DNA of 39,669 bases from the NCBI GenBank assembly GCA_014378525.1, contig JACMNL010000072.1, positions 1 to 39,669 of the forward strand, given 5' to 3'. The notes under the pieces are model-generated. The model was not told the origin of the DNA. It did no database searches and saw nothing but the letters and a program-made list of their open reading frames with translations. Of this stretch, positions 25,348-33,201 are shown piece by piece. Within the stretch, counting starts at the first letter, position 1. The number at the start of each line of letters is the position of its first letter. The position numbers and the translations under genes are program-made. The stretch is from Bacteriovorax sp. (lineage in GTDB: Bacteria > Bdellovibrionota > Bacteriovoracia > Bacteriovoracales > Bacteriovoracaceae).

Positions 25348-26317
25348 TATTGATATAGAAAAGTTAAAATCAGGTGATCGGAGAAGTCTTTCAAAGGCGA
25401 TCACGCTGATTGAGTCTTCCAGACCGCAGGATCAGTTAGCAGCACAGGATTTACTAAAAAAAATACTTCCTTACACAGGAAAAAGTTTTCGCCTTGGAGT
25501 GACCGGTACACCGGGTGTAGGAAAATCTACCTTCATTGAAACTTTCGGTCAGCACGTCATCTCAAAAAATCATAAGATTGCAGTACTGGCAATTGATCCA
25601 AGCTCTCCCACTTCGGGGGGAAGTATTTTAGGTGATAAAACACGAATGGATAAACTGGCGAATGAAGTTAATGCTTTTGTTCGTCCAAGTCCGACTAGCG
25701 GTACACTTGGTGGTGTTGCTCAAAAAACGAGAGAAGCAATATTGCTTTGTGAAGCTGCCGGTTTTGATTTTATTATTATCGAAACTGTAGGTGTTGGTCA
25801 GTCAGAATTTGAAGTTGCAAGAATGGTAGATTTTTTTCTTCTAATGATACTTCCAAATGGAGGCGATGAACTCCAGGGAATAAAAAAAGGGATTCTTGAA
25901 TTGGCCGATTCAATTGTTATTAACAAAGCTGATGGTGAAAACCTAAAAATTGCTACACAAACCCAGGCCCAATATCAATCTGCCTTGCAAATTACAACCC
26001 ACTCTTCTTTTTGGAATACAGAAGTTCTATTAAATTCTTCTCTCCAGACAAAGAGTAGTGAAGAGCTTTATAAATTGTTCATGAACTTTCAAAATCTAGC
26101 TATTCAAAATCAACAATGGAATAAGAAGCGTCAAGCACAGAATATTGACTGGTATAACTCACTTATTAAAGATCTTATTTTTAATAAAATTCATGTCAGC
26201 AAGAAGTTGAATAAACATTTTAATGAATTTGTAGAATCTATCAACAATTCAAACATTACTCCGATTGAAGCCGCACATAAAATAGTTGAAGAGATTTTTA
26301 GCGGTCTGGAAAAATAA
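25340..26317 (+). CDS. meaB: Methylmalonyl-CoA mutase-associated GTPase MeaB
   Basis: 325-residue G-protein chaperone that protects methylmalonyl-CoA mutase and gates loading of its cobalamin cofactor. The P-loop GTPGVGKS is at 56-63, followed by the MeaB/ArgK hallmarks [20 protein letters not shown] near 85-104 and ETVGVGQSE near 148-156. The NKAD motif near 195 gives guanine specificity. The gene starts 8 bases inside the mutase gene, a common co-translation arrangement. The GTPase core is complete. Confidence 0.96.
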   Translation: MVDIDIEKLKSGDRRSLSKAITLIESSRPQDQLAAQDLLKKILPYTGKSFRLGVTGTPGVGKSTFIETFGQHVISKNHKIAVLAIDPSSPTSGGSILGDKTRMDKLANEVNAFVRPSPTSGTLGGVAQKTREAILLCEAAGFDFIIIETVGVGQSEFEVARMVDFFLLMILPNGGDELQGIKKGILELADSIVINKADGENLKIATQTQAQYQSALQITTHSSFWNTEVLLNSSLQTKSSEELYKLFMNFQNLAIQNQQWNKKRQAQNIDWYNSLIKDLIFNKIHVSKKLNKHFNEFVESINNSNITPIEAAHKIVEEIFSGLEK

Positions 26318-26356
26318 TTATAGTTGTTCTTCATCATAGAATTTGGGAAAACTTAT

Positions 26357-26458
26357 ATGGATTATTTATTTTATACGAAGTCCATTCATACAGTGAGCGA
26401 AGATTTATTGAAAAAAAGTCTCGAGGCTTGTTCGGAACTTGAATATAGTTCCTATTAA
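26357..26458 (+). CDS. Possible 33-residue ORF after meaB
   Basis: An ATG at 26357 with a loose GGGAAAA upstream opens a frame of 33 codons (MDYLFYTKSIHTVSEDLLKK and further). It ends at a small inverted repeat (GGAACT-7-AGTTCC, 26434-26452). No promoter or family is recognisable. It may be a chance ORF; recorded because it lies beside the candidate peptide gene. Confidence 0.2.
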   Translation: MDYLFYTKSIHTVSEDLLKKSLEACSELEYSSY

Positions 26459-26478
26459 TCCACAAATAGAAAAATTGC

Positions 26479-26643
26479 TTAATAACAAGGTCCGGCCATC
26501 GTTACATCTGTTTTAATAAACAGAGCGATTACCTGTGCAGCTGTCAGTGGTGCGAGTCCGCCAAAATTATTCTTATCTATGTTGATAAGCTTTTTTTCAG
26601 AATCATTTGATTCAGATTTCTTTTTGTCAGTAGGATCACTCAT
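26479..26643 (-). CDS. 54-residue candidate precursor peptide of cluster B
   Basis: The frame encodes 54 residues: a charged N-terminal half (MSDPTDKKKSESNDSEKKL), then a hydrophobic part that starts at NNFGGLAPLTAAQ, continues with FIKTDV, and ends in MAGPCY-stop. A charged leader, a Gly-Gly at 28-29 and a short Pro-Cys-Tyr tail are what a ribosomally made, post-translationally modified peptide precursor looks like. It lies last on the same strand as cluster B, 160 bases after the oxygenase-like gene, and has its own good promoter (26678-26706). The ribosome site is weak (GAGAAA about 11 bases before the ATG). No similarity search was possible, so the precursor role is an inference. Confidence 0.62.
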   Translation of the reverse strand: MSDPTDKKKSESNDSEKKLINIDKNNFGGLAPLTAAQVIALFIKTDVTMAGPCY

Positions 26644-26677
26644 ATTTTATGTTTCTCTATTTAAGGGTCGTATTACT

Positions 26678-26706
26678 ATTGTAAGTTTGATTGTCTTTTA
26701 TCGCAA
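26678..26706 (-). promoter_or_regulatory. Sigma70-like promoter of the small peptide gene
   Basis: Minus strand TTGCGA (26701-26706), 17-base spacer, TACAAT (26678-26683), with a predicted start about 25-30 bases before the ATG at 26643. Box match and spacing are both good. A private promoter between the biosynthetic operon and a peptide gene is common, because precursors are needed in larger amounts than enzymes. Confidence 0.68.
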
Positions 26707-26803
26707 TTCTTAGCAAAAAAATAGTGAAATCAGCTATATAGATTATGAACAGGTGGTCTAAAAGTGGGCATTACGAAAAGCCAGGCCTTATGAATTCAAA
26801 TAA

Positions 26804-27694
26804 TTACACCGTGGATGTAATTAGACCCTTAACAAACATATCAAAAGGGTGCATTTCACCATAATACTCATTAGAAACCCACGCTTGCAGTTGTTTATCG
26901 AAATCAAACCAGGGTGAGACGCCACAAATCAGATTAATTCGATCAACTGATTCCAGTTTTTTACAATGCGGTTGATGATATTTATTAGTGTCGTATACAT
27001 ACGCATAATTTTTTTTAAGTTCAAATTCAGTAATTAGAATCTTATCCCCAGATGAATCAACAATTATCTGGATTGTATAATTAGGAGTCGTTTGAATTGG
27101 AATATTTACTCTCAAATTAATGAAAACTTCTTCATCATTGTGCCATGTGAAATTACTTTTAGTAGAAGCTTCCTTGCCGGCAACTACCTTGGAAATTCTG
27201 GAACGTATAATTGTTCTCTGAAAACTATCTAATAAAATTTTTATTTGTCCATGATCCGCTAGTGGAGTCCTTTCTCTAAAAGAATAACTGTCATTATATG
27301 TATTTTTTAAATTTTTCTTATTCTCATACGCGGAAGCCGAGCCTGATTTTAAGATTGAAGATCCTAATGTTGCCATATGAGGATTATTTGAAACTTTATC
27401 AATCGCATCCGGATTCCATGTTAATGAACTGGAAATATATGAATTATCTAATAAGTCACTTTGAAGATTATAAGAAAAATTATACATTCCAAATTGTTCA
27501 ATACCTTCATGTACTGATTTTACTAAATTTTCAAATTCAAAATTAAAAGGAAGCTCTATATAATCCGGAGTTTTAATTTTTTTAAACTGATCAATTTTAC
27601 TTTTTATATCTGTGAAATGAAGAATGTATTGATGAACTGTCATATCATCAGGAATCTTATCTAATGGTATTACCCAAAGTCCCTTTTTAGCCAT
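26804..27694 (-). CDS. Aspartyl/asparaginyl beta-hydroxylase-like oxygenase
   Basis: 296 residues. The centre shows FTWHNDEEVFINLRVNIPIQT (H185, D187 and a following R and P), then 55 residues later YHQPHC (H240, H243) and a DRINL arginine near 252. This order of His-x-Asp-like, Arg-x-x-x-Pro and His-Arg resembles the 2-oxoglutarate/Fe(II) aspartyl/asparaginyl hydroxylase fold. The first 150 residues show no motif. If correct it would hydroxylate a side chain, and the coupled radical SAM-peptidase and the peptide gene make the peptide a possible substrate. It overlaps the radical SAM gene by 8 bases. The match rests on a few residues. Confidence 0.55.
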   Translation of the reverse strand: MAKKGLWVIPLDKIPDDMTVHQYILHFTDIKSKIDQFKKIKTPDYIELPFNFEFENLVKSVHEGIEQFGMYNFSYNLQSDLLDNSYISSSLTWNPDAIDKVSNNPHMATLGSSILKSGSASAYENKKNLKNTYNDSYSFRERTPLADHGQIKILLDSFQRTIIRSRISKVVAGKEASTKSNFTWHNDEEVFINLRVNIPIQTTPNYTIQIIVDSSGDKILITEFELKKNYAYVYDTNKYHQPHCKKLESVDRINLICGVSPWFDFDKQLQAWVSNEYYGEMHPFDMFVKGLITSTV

Positions 27695-29396
27695 TGCTAA
27701 CTAACCTCTGAGAAAAAACCTCGCTACAGAAATTTATAATATATTCATGCAGTGTTTTTAGCTTCATCACTTTCAGTGATGATTCCAGATCATTAGTAAT
27801 AGTGGTTTCTATTAATAAATTAAATTGTTCCTGACCTAACTCTTTGATCAAAAAACCGACAAAACCTTTGGCCTGAATATATAATGGATTTTCAAAAGGT
27901 TTTTTATTATCAAGTTCAATTAATAGTATTTTTCCAAATTCCATTTCTTCAATCAAGGAAAAAAGGTTTTTTTCAACCATAGATTTTTTAACTAAATACA
28001 TATCTAATTCTGAATTTTGGATCCACTCACACAACCCTTCAGTCATCCATTCTGGCAGCTGAAGTTTTTTTTGTGCGATAAACAGATGTGTCAATTCATG
28101 AATCAAGGCCGGTGTAAGCTCCGTACCCACATGATAAAAAAAGCTATCACCTGCTGTCGTGGCCTTTACCCAGTTAGGCAAATTATTCTGGCCGGAAACA
28201 GCTCTTAATTCTTCGGTGTATTCCACAATATTAAAAACTATCTTGGAATTTAATTTCCACAACTTTTTTTCGAGCATTGAAATAGCAGAAACAATTTTCG
28301 ATACCATAACGTCTGTACCATCAAGACTGATCAAAGATATTATTTCAAATTTTTCAAATTTTTTATATTGAACTGGTCTCATTAAAAACCCGCACCAATC
28401 TCTAAAGAAATTGCAGCTCACACCGGGATCAGCATCACTACTAATATGATAATGAACCTGTTGAATTGCAGAACCATAACACTGATCAATAATAGAGCAA
28501 CCTTCGCATTTTTTATCAAACTTCACTTTCATTTTTTCAATGATTTTTTCGGCATCCCCGTTACTAAAAAGAGAATTAAGCTCTTTAATGTTTCGAATTT
28601 CTTTTTTTGTTTCTACACTGCCTGGAAAATAAAACGTGCCATCGATATTTACTTCAATTGATAACTGCTCATGTAAGACATCGCGTTTTTTTGTAAAACC
28701 CTGGTGAGTTTTTAAAACTCTGGACCAAGGACCAGTTACCTGAATTCCCTTCATCAATGCGTAAAAATACACTTCACGGTATATATCCATACCGACCTGA
28801 TGTGAAATCATATCTAAGTTATAAAATTGATCGAGATAGATTTTTTTGATGTCATATTTTTCGGCGATATCAACAACATCTTTCAAGGATAAATAATTAG
28901 ATGGCATCATGTAAGTATTAAGCTGAACAAGAGACTGATACTTTTTAAGTAATTCTAATGCCGGAACAACCATATGGAATGTTCCTTTACCCTTGTGTGT
29001 AGGTCTTGAAATATTATGTATCTCCTCAGGACCATCTACACTTATATGAATTTCAACTTTATTTTCTTTAAAAAATAGAATGTCTTCTTCTTTAAGAAGA
29101 CTGCCATTAGTATTTACGATCCAATGAAGCTTAATACCCTTATAGTGGTTTCCAAAGAGCTGGATACATTCCTTAATGACTTTTTTATTGGCAAGAGTCT
29201 CACCGCCATAAATTGATACTTTAGTTTCTGTGTGATTTTTTTGAATCATCAAAGCGACAAAGTGCTCTATAGAATCTATAAAAACTTCTTTAGACATTAC
29301 CCGACTGGGCAAGTTATTTTCACCTAATTCAAATACATGACAACCCGGGCATTTAAAGTTGCATAAATTTGAAACATTTAGCCTTAGCCAATCCAT
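27687..29396 (-). CDS. Radical SAM/SPASM-like protein fused to a gluzincin metallopeptidase
   Basis: 569 residues from ATG 29396, which shares its A with the stop of the upstream gene (TGATG); a TTG one codon earlier is also possible. Residues 1-260 form a radical SAM core with CNFKCPGC (C12, C16, C19) and IYGGETL. Residues about 297-335 hold auxiliary-cluster cysteines (C297, C300, C306, C328, C335). From about 345 there is a second domain with the zinc motif HELTH at 433-437 and LPEWMTEGL, whose Glu453 would be the third ligand, as in MA-like gluzincins. Peptide modification and leader removal could therefore sit on one chain. It is in the middle of the cluster B operon. Confidence 0.85.
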   Translation of the reverse strand: MDWLRLNVSNLCNFKCPGCHVFELGENNLPSRVMSKEVFIDSIEHFVALMIQKNHTETKVSIYGGETLANKKVIKECIQLFGNHYKGIKLHWIVNTNGSLLKEEDILFFKENKVEIHISVDGPEEIHNISRPTHKGKGTFHMVVPALELLKKYQSLVQLNTYMMPSNYLSLKDVVDIAEKYDIKKIYLDQFYNLDMISHQVGMDIYREVYFYALMKGIQVTGPWSRVLKTHQGFTKKRDVLHEQLSIEVNIDGTFYFPGSVETKKEIRNIKELNSLFSNGDAEKIIEKMKVKFDKKCEGCSIIDQCYGSAIQQVHYHISSDADPGVSCNFFRDWCGFLMRPVQYKKFEKFEIISLISLDGTDVMVSKIVSAISMLEKKLWKLNSKIVFNIVEYTEELRAVSGQNNLPNWVKATTAGDSFFYHVGTELTPALIHELTHLFIAQKKLQLPEWMTEGLCEWIQNSELDMYLVKKSMVEKNLFSLIEEMEFGKILLIELDNKKPFENPLYIQAKGFVGFLIKELGQEQFNLLIETTITNDLESSLKVMKLKTLHEYIINFCSEVFSQRLVSNG

Positions 29397-30418
29397 CAAG
29401 GTTTATCTACTTTCATAATAGGGATCAACTCATCTGCATAGGGTGCAGACTTTAAATCTTTTTTAACTCCAATAAACATTTTATTAAATTTCAATAAATT
29501 CTCTTCAGGAATTTCTTTAACACCATAGATACCTCCCAAATTTGCCAAAGCCTCATTTGGAGAAACAGTTAGCATTGCTTTCTTAAGTATCTCAATAAAT
29601 CTTTTCTGAACATCCGGCTTAACTTTTTTAAGATTTACAAAAATTACCGCGCAAGGAATATTAAGATTTCTAGTGGCCAATATTTTTAAGTTTTCATATT
29701 TAAGAAATTTATCATCTTTATAATGTCCTAAGATTTTGAAATTTTTCACTGGACCATTATCAAAAGAGGTATCCATTAATGCATCTATAGTTCCATTTGT
29801 TAAAGCATTAATTGCCCAATCAATATTAGATTCATTTGCAATATACACTTTTCTGAATTTAATTTTATCATCAAAAAAAACTTTTTTAGATATAGCTGAT
29901 CCTGTTTTTAAAAATGCAATAGACTTTCCTGAAAGATCATTAAAGCCATTTAACTTTGTATCACTTTTTACCACGGCATTAAAATTATTATAGCATATGG
30001 GATATGTTTTGCTGACCATGGCTTCAAAAATTGGTGCCAGCTTATTACCTTCTTCCAAAAGTTTGTAATAAAGCACAAGAGAACCAATTCCAATGTCGCC
30101 ATTCCATTCGCCAGGTTTTTCGTTTGCCGCAGAAGCTGTTGATTCTGAAAAATGTATTTCGAAATTTTCTTTAGTAAAAAACTTTGATGAAGCAGCAATG
30201 GAAACTACACTCGTCTTAATTTTATTATTTGTAAACCTGATAACGCTTAATTGATTTAATGAATTTTTTTCTGAAACCTTCGTCTTCAGTTCAATCGGCT
30301 TTGAATTCGCGACTACTTGAATGGGTGGAGTGATAACTTTATTCTTTAGAGATTTTTTGTAAAAAAAACCTGAAACAACCAAGACCACTATGACTATTGG
30401 GATAAGTAATTTTTTCAT
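29396..30418 (-). CDS. Membrane-anchored periplasmic-binding-protein-like protein, cluster B copy
   Basis: 340 residues with an N-terminal anchor (LLIPIVIVVLVVSGFFY, about 4-20), no lipobox, and a periplasmic body. It is a paralogue of the protein at 7726-8808: both have EWNGDIGIGS or KWEGDMGSSK, an NIPCAVIFVN or KIPCDLFFIN segment, and a related C-terminus ending in a GxxYGVKEIP-like or LGEFSSVEDIP stretch. The domain order (Lys/Ser at the ligand cleft, FNDLSGKSIAFLKTGSA) resembles PhnD/NMT1-type binding proteins. No permease is nearby. AAAGG precedes the ATG by four bases, after a 69-base gap, and the stop overlaps the radical SAM-peptidase start. Confidence 0.62.
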   Translation of the reverse strand: MKKLLIPIVIVVLVVSGFFYKKSLKNKVITPPIQVVANSKPIELKTKVSEKNSLNQLSVIRFTNNKIKTSVVSIAASSKFFTKENFEIHFSESTASAANEKPGEWNGDIGIGSLVLYYKLLEEGNKLAPIFEAMVSKTYPICYNNFNAVVKSDTKLNGFNDLSGKSIAFLKTGSAISKKVFFDDKIKFRKVYIANESNIDWAINALTNGTIDALMDTSFDNGPVKNFKILGHYKDDKFLKYENLKILATRNLNIPCAVIFVNLKKVKPDVQKRFIEILKKAMLTVSPNEALANLGGIYGVKEIPEENLLKFNKMFIGVKKDLKSAPYADELIPIMKVDKP

Positions 30419-30487
30419 AAAACCTTTGAGTCAGATAACTAATATATTCACTAGTGAAATTCTATTATTTAAAAAACTCTAATACAA

Positions 30488-31324
30488 TTATAAATCAGTA
30501 CCCAGATCTCTGTAAATTGCAGAGATAAAAGCGTGTGGAATTCCAAGCTCTTCACTGAATTGCCTCTCTCGCTCTACTGCCACAAAATCTTGGTAAAGAG
30601 AGAAAAATGACTGATTATTGACGACTGGTAATGTACCCATTTCAATAGAGTGATGTCTTGAAAGTCTATACTCTGCTTCAACTTGGAATTTTTCAGAACG
30701 CCAGAAAGGAATATACTTGGCACCTTTTGACAGGGCCAAATGCACTAGATAATTATCCGTACAAATCCAGGAACTCCCTGCTTCATAAACCATCCATTCG
30801 TTCATTGAACTCATGCGCTGTAGTTCCCAGAGATTTAGTTTTTTAGGTATTTGTCCAAGATGCATACTTATTTTTTCATAAAAAGAATTTATATAATCAA
30901 TTTTTTCAATTCCTGAAAATGAAGATAATGTTCCGATATAAGAAAATAATTCCAAACCTTGATGTTCAACATTTTTTTTAAAATTAATTAATGCATTTTC
31001 CAGCCCTGCAATTGAAGAAGTTTCAGGATCTATGTAAAAAATAAATAATATTTTCTTTGTTTTTTTATGTTCTAAATCACTTTTAAATCTGAAAAATTTT
31101 GAATCACTCATATAAGGAAATAGAAGTGAATTTGCTTCATGAAAAATTTGATTTTCAAGGTCCTTTTCTTTTTTTAAATAATTCCAAGAATTTAAATACA
31201 GGCCATTTCGTGAAATATTTTTTATTTCAGAGGGCCCAGTATATTCAAAGAAGAAAGGATGAGTTCCTACAGGTGTATCATCACTTAAATTGTTGATCCA
31301 GGAAGCATCCAGTTTAATTTTCAT
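30488..31324 (-). CDS. Unrecognised family, cluster B copy, partner of group-1 glycosyltransferase
   Basis: 278 residues, soluble, no signal peptide. The C-terminal half is related to 11797-12822 (the YEAGSSWICTDNYLVHLALS block and what follows), but this copy lacks the longer N-terminal part, so the shared unit is probably a domain of about 200 residues. No catalytic motif is recognisable. It starts 11 bases inside the glycosyltransferase gene and GGGAG lies just upstream of the ATG. Repeating the same gene order in both clusters argues that it works with the glycosyltransferase. Confidence 0.58.
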   Translation of the reverse strand: MKIKLDASWINNLSDDTPVGTHPFFFEYTGPSEIKNISRNGLYLNSWNYLKKEKDLENQIFHEANSLLFPYMSDSKFFRFKSDLEHKKTKKILFIFYIDPETSSIAGLENALINFKKNVEHQGLELFSYIGTLSSFSGIEKIDYINSFYEKISMHLGQIPKKLNLWELQRMSSMNEWMVYEAGSSWICTDNYLVHLALSKGAKYIPFWRSEKFQVEAEYRLSRHHSIEMGTLPVVNNQSFFSLYQDFVAVERERQFSEELGIPHAFISAIYRDLGTDL

Positions 31325-32555
31325 TTAACTCCCAAAACGGCTTGTAAATTTTAATATAGTTCTCTTCAACAAGAATATTTTTGCTATAGAAATAATTTTT
31401 TACTTTTTTGGATAAAATATAGTTAGATTGATTAAAACCTTTAAATGAATGAAAATTAGTATTTAATGTTTTATATAAAAGATCTGAAACTGCAGTGATT
31501 GAATATTTATTTTTATAAAACTGAGTACATTCTAATCGATTTATATTAGTTAAACTCTCAATAAATTCATCAGAAGATTCAACATCCATAGTGAATTTTT
31601 TATCTTTAAATTGAACATCGATCAGATGCACAAATTCAGGAGAATAATACGCCTTATATCCACCCCAGCTGGTCAATAGGGCCGGAGTACCAGTCATCAA
31701 TGCTTCGACTGGGGCACACCCAAAATCTTCATCATGAAATAAGCTAAAGCTTAAATAAAGATCTGCTGCTGATAAGTATTTATATAATTCTGATCCAGGA
31801 ATATTTTCTAGCCAGATAACATTTGAATTCTTTTCTATTTCATTCATTACCTGATAATTAGTACCTAAAGGAACAGATTCACCAACGGTTCCTCCTTCGA
31901 AATCATCAGTACTACCGATGATAAGAAGTTTTGTTTTTTTCTGATTAAGGCCTGAAAAAAAATTACTGATTAATGGAATATTTTTCTGAGTACTTATTCT
32001 TCCTGTATAAATTAAAAGCTTATCATCATCTTTTAATCCCATTCTGGTTCTGATTTGAATTCTTTCATCTTTAGAATAAAAAAATGCGTTTTCATTAATT
32101 GCAAAAGGTACGACAGAAACAGAAGATTTTTCTAACAAAAATTTTGATATTACTTCTTTATAAACAAGCGAAGGTGCAATAAACAATATCTTCTTATCGA
32201 TTAAATATTCCTCTAGCGCAAACCATTGTCTGGATTTTCTAATAAAATCTCCATAAAGATGAAAAACATAATTCACTTCATTTCGGGCCAGTGTTTTTAT
32301 TAACGTCAAAAAAAAATAGCTTTTGTAGACTGCAGGATGTGTAACAATTATTTTATCTGGAGTACTTGTCTTTAATTTATTAAACAATTCATTATAATTA
32401 CTTAACAACGGTGAATTATTATTTGTGTTTTCAAGCTCAACAACTTCACAGATAAATTTTTCGCGATAACTCTTAATTAAATTTTCATTGATAGAGTTAA
32501 CGCTATCAATCTCTTTATCGAGACAGGTTATGATAAGAATTTTATTTTTTCCCAT
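31314..32555 (-). CDS. Group 1 glycosyltransferase (GT-B), cluster B copy
   Basis: 413 residues, GT-B fold. The second half begins with LLIYTGRISTQKNIPLISNFF near 180, and the donor site shows LFHDEDFGCAPVEALMTGTPALLT near 275-295. It is a paralogue of the protein at 12819-14156, and the shared blocks are FHLYGDF, TGRIS-QKN and SFSLFHDED. The N-terminal half is different enough to suggest another acceptor. It is the first gene of the cluster B operon. The ATG at 32555 has no strong Shine-Dalgarno sequence. Product: probably a glycan on a peptide or lipid carrier; the target is unknown. Confidence 0.85.
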   Translation of the reverse strand: MGKNKILIITCLDKEIDSVNSINENLIKSYREKFICEVVELENTNNNSPLLSNYNELFNKLKTSTPDKIIVTHPAVYKSYFFLTLIKTLARNEVNYVFHLYGDFIRKSRQWFALEEYLIDKKILFIAPSLVYKEVISKFLLEKSSVSVVPFAINENAFFYSKDERIQIRTRMGLKDDDKLLIYTGRISTQKNIPLISNFFSGLNQKKTKLLIIGSTDDFEGGTVGESVPLGTNYQVMNEIEKNSNVIWLENIPGSELYKYLSAADLYLSFSLFHDEDFGCAPVEALMTGTPALLTSWGGYKAYYSPEFVHLIDVQFKDKKFTMDVESSDEFIESLTNINRLECTQFYKNKYSITAVSDLLYKTLNTNFHSFKGFNQSNYILSKKVKNYFYSKNILVEENYIKIYKPFWELNEN

Positions 32556-32646
32556 AGGAATATAGTTTATTATTGTTTCTGTTTATAGTGAAGGTCTAAC
32601 TTATCTGGTGATTTTACTGACCCCAAAGAACATGGAAGCAGAAATT

Positions 32647-32671
32647 GCCGGAAGTCATGGTGAGATCCGGC
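32647..32671 (-). terminator. Hairpin after the carboxylase operon
   Basis: A 6-base perfect stem (GCCGGA / TCCGGC) with a 13-base loop lies 12 bases after the carrier-protein stop codon and is followed on the minus strand by a weak AATTT run. It probably ends the carboxylase transcript and separates it from cluster B, which is on the same strand further downstream. Confidence 0.5.
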
Positions 32672-32682
32672 CTTTAAAAATT

Positions 32683-33201
32683 CTATTTTGCGTTAGCTTC
32701 TACTTCAATCATTAAAATCCCGTTATCCAGAGTATCCCCTGTCTTCACGTGAACTGCTTTAACAATTCCGTCCACACCAACTTTAATCTCGTTTTCCATT
32801 TTCATAGCTTCAAGAATTAAAAGCGTCTGACCCTTTGTTACTTTATCACCAACTTTACAGTTAATTTTAACAACCTTGCCAGGCATCTGCGTAAATAATC
32901 CACCTTCGTCACCACCACCAAGCGATGAAGGCTTGTACCCGCGGTAAAGTTTAAAAACTCTATCCACGTTTAACATAATCCCCGGTGAATCCTGACGAGC
33001 AAGCTTATTCCATCTAACACCATCAGTTGAAGCAAAGTATTGATCAGCAAGTTTTCTAACGAAGATTGTTTCTTTGTTAAGTTCTTTCTGATCTTTAATC
33101 GTTCTGAATTCAAATTCAACCATCTCAGCTGAGTGAGTAATTGTTTTCGTCAGGTCGACGATATATTCGTTCTTATCGTTATCTATTAAATACGTTCTCA
33201 T
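32683..33201 (-). CDS. Biotin carboxyl carrier subunit of acyl-CoA carboxylase
   Basis: 172 residues. The C-terminal biotinyl domain has EAMKMEN at 131-137 with Lys134 as the biotin attachment site, and conserved MPGKVVKI and GDTLDNGILMIEV strands around it. The N-terminal 95 residues form a hydrophilic domain that would dock to the carboxylase. The start ATG overlaps the stop of the biotin carboxylase gene by one base (TAATG). Here biotin carboxylase and carrier are separate genes, unlike mammalian PCC, where they are fused. Confidence 0.93.
   Translation of the reverse strand: MRTYLIDNDKNEYIVDLTKTITHSAEMVEFEFRTIKDQKELNKETIFVRKLADQYFASTDGVRWNKLARQDSPGIMLNVDRVFKLYRGYKPSSLGGGDEGGLFTQMPGKVVKINCKVGDKVTKGQTLLILEAMKMENEIKVGVDGIVKAVHVKTGDTLDNGILMIEVEANAK

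Noticed and set aside
26434..26452. Terminator after meaB or after the peptide gene
   Set aside because: The 6-base stem (GGAACT/AGTTCC) has no T-run on either strand and was not listed as a terminator.
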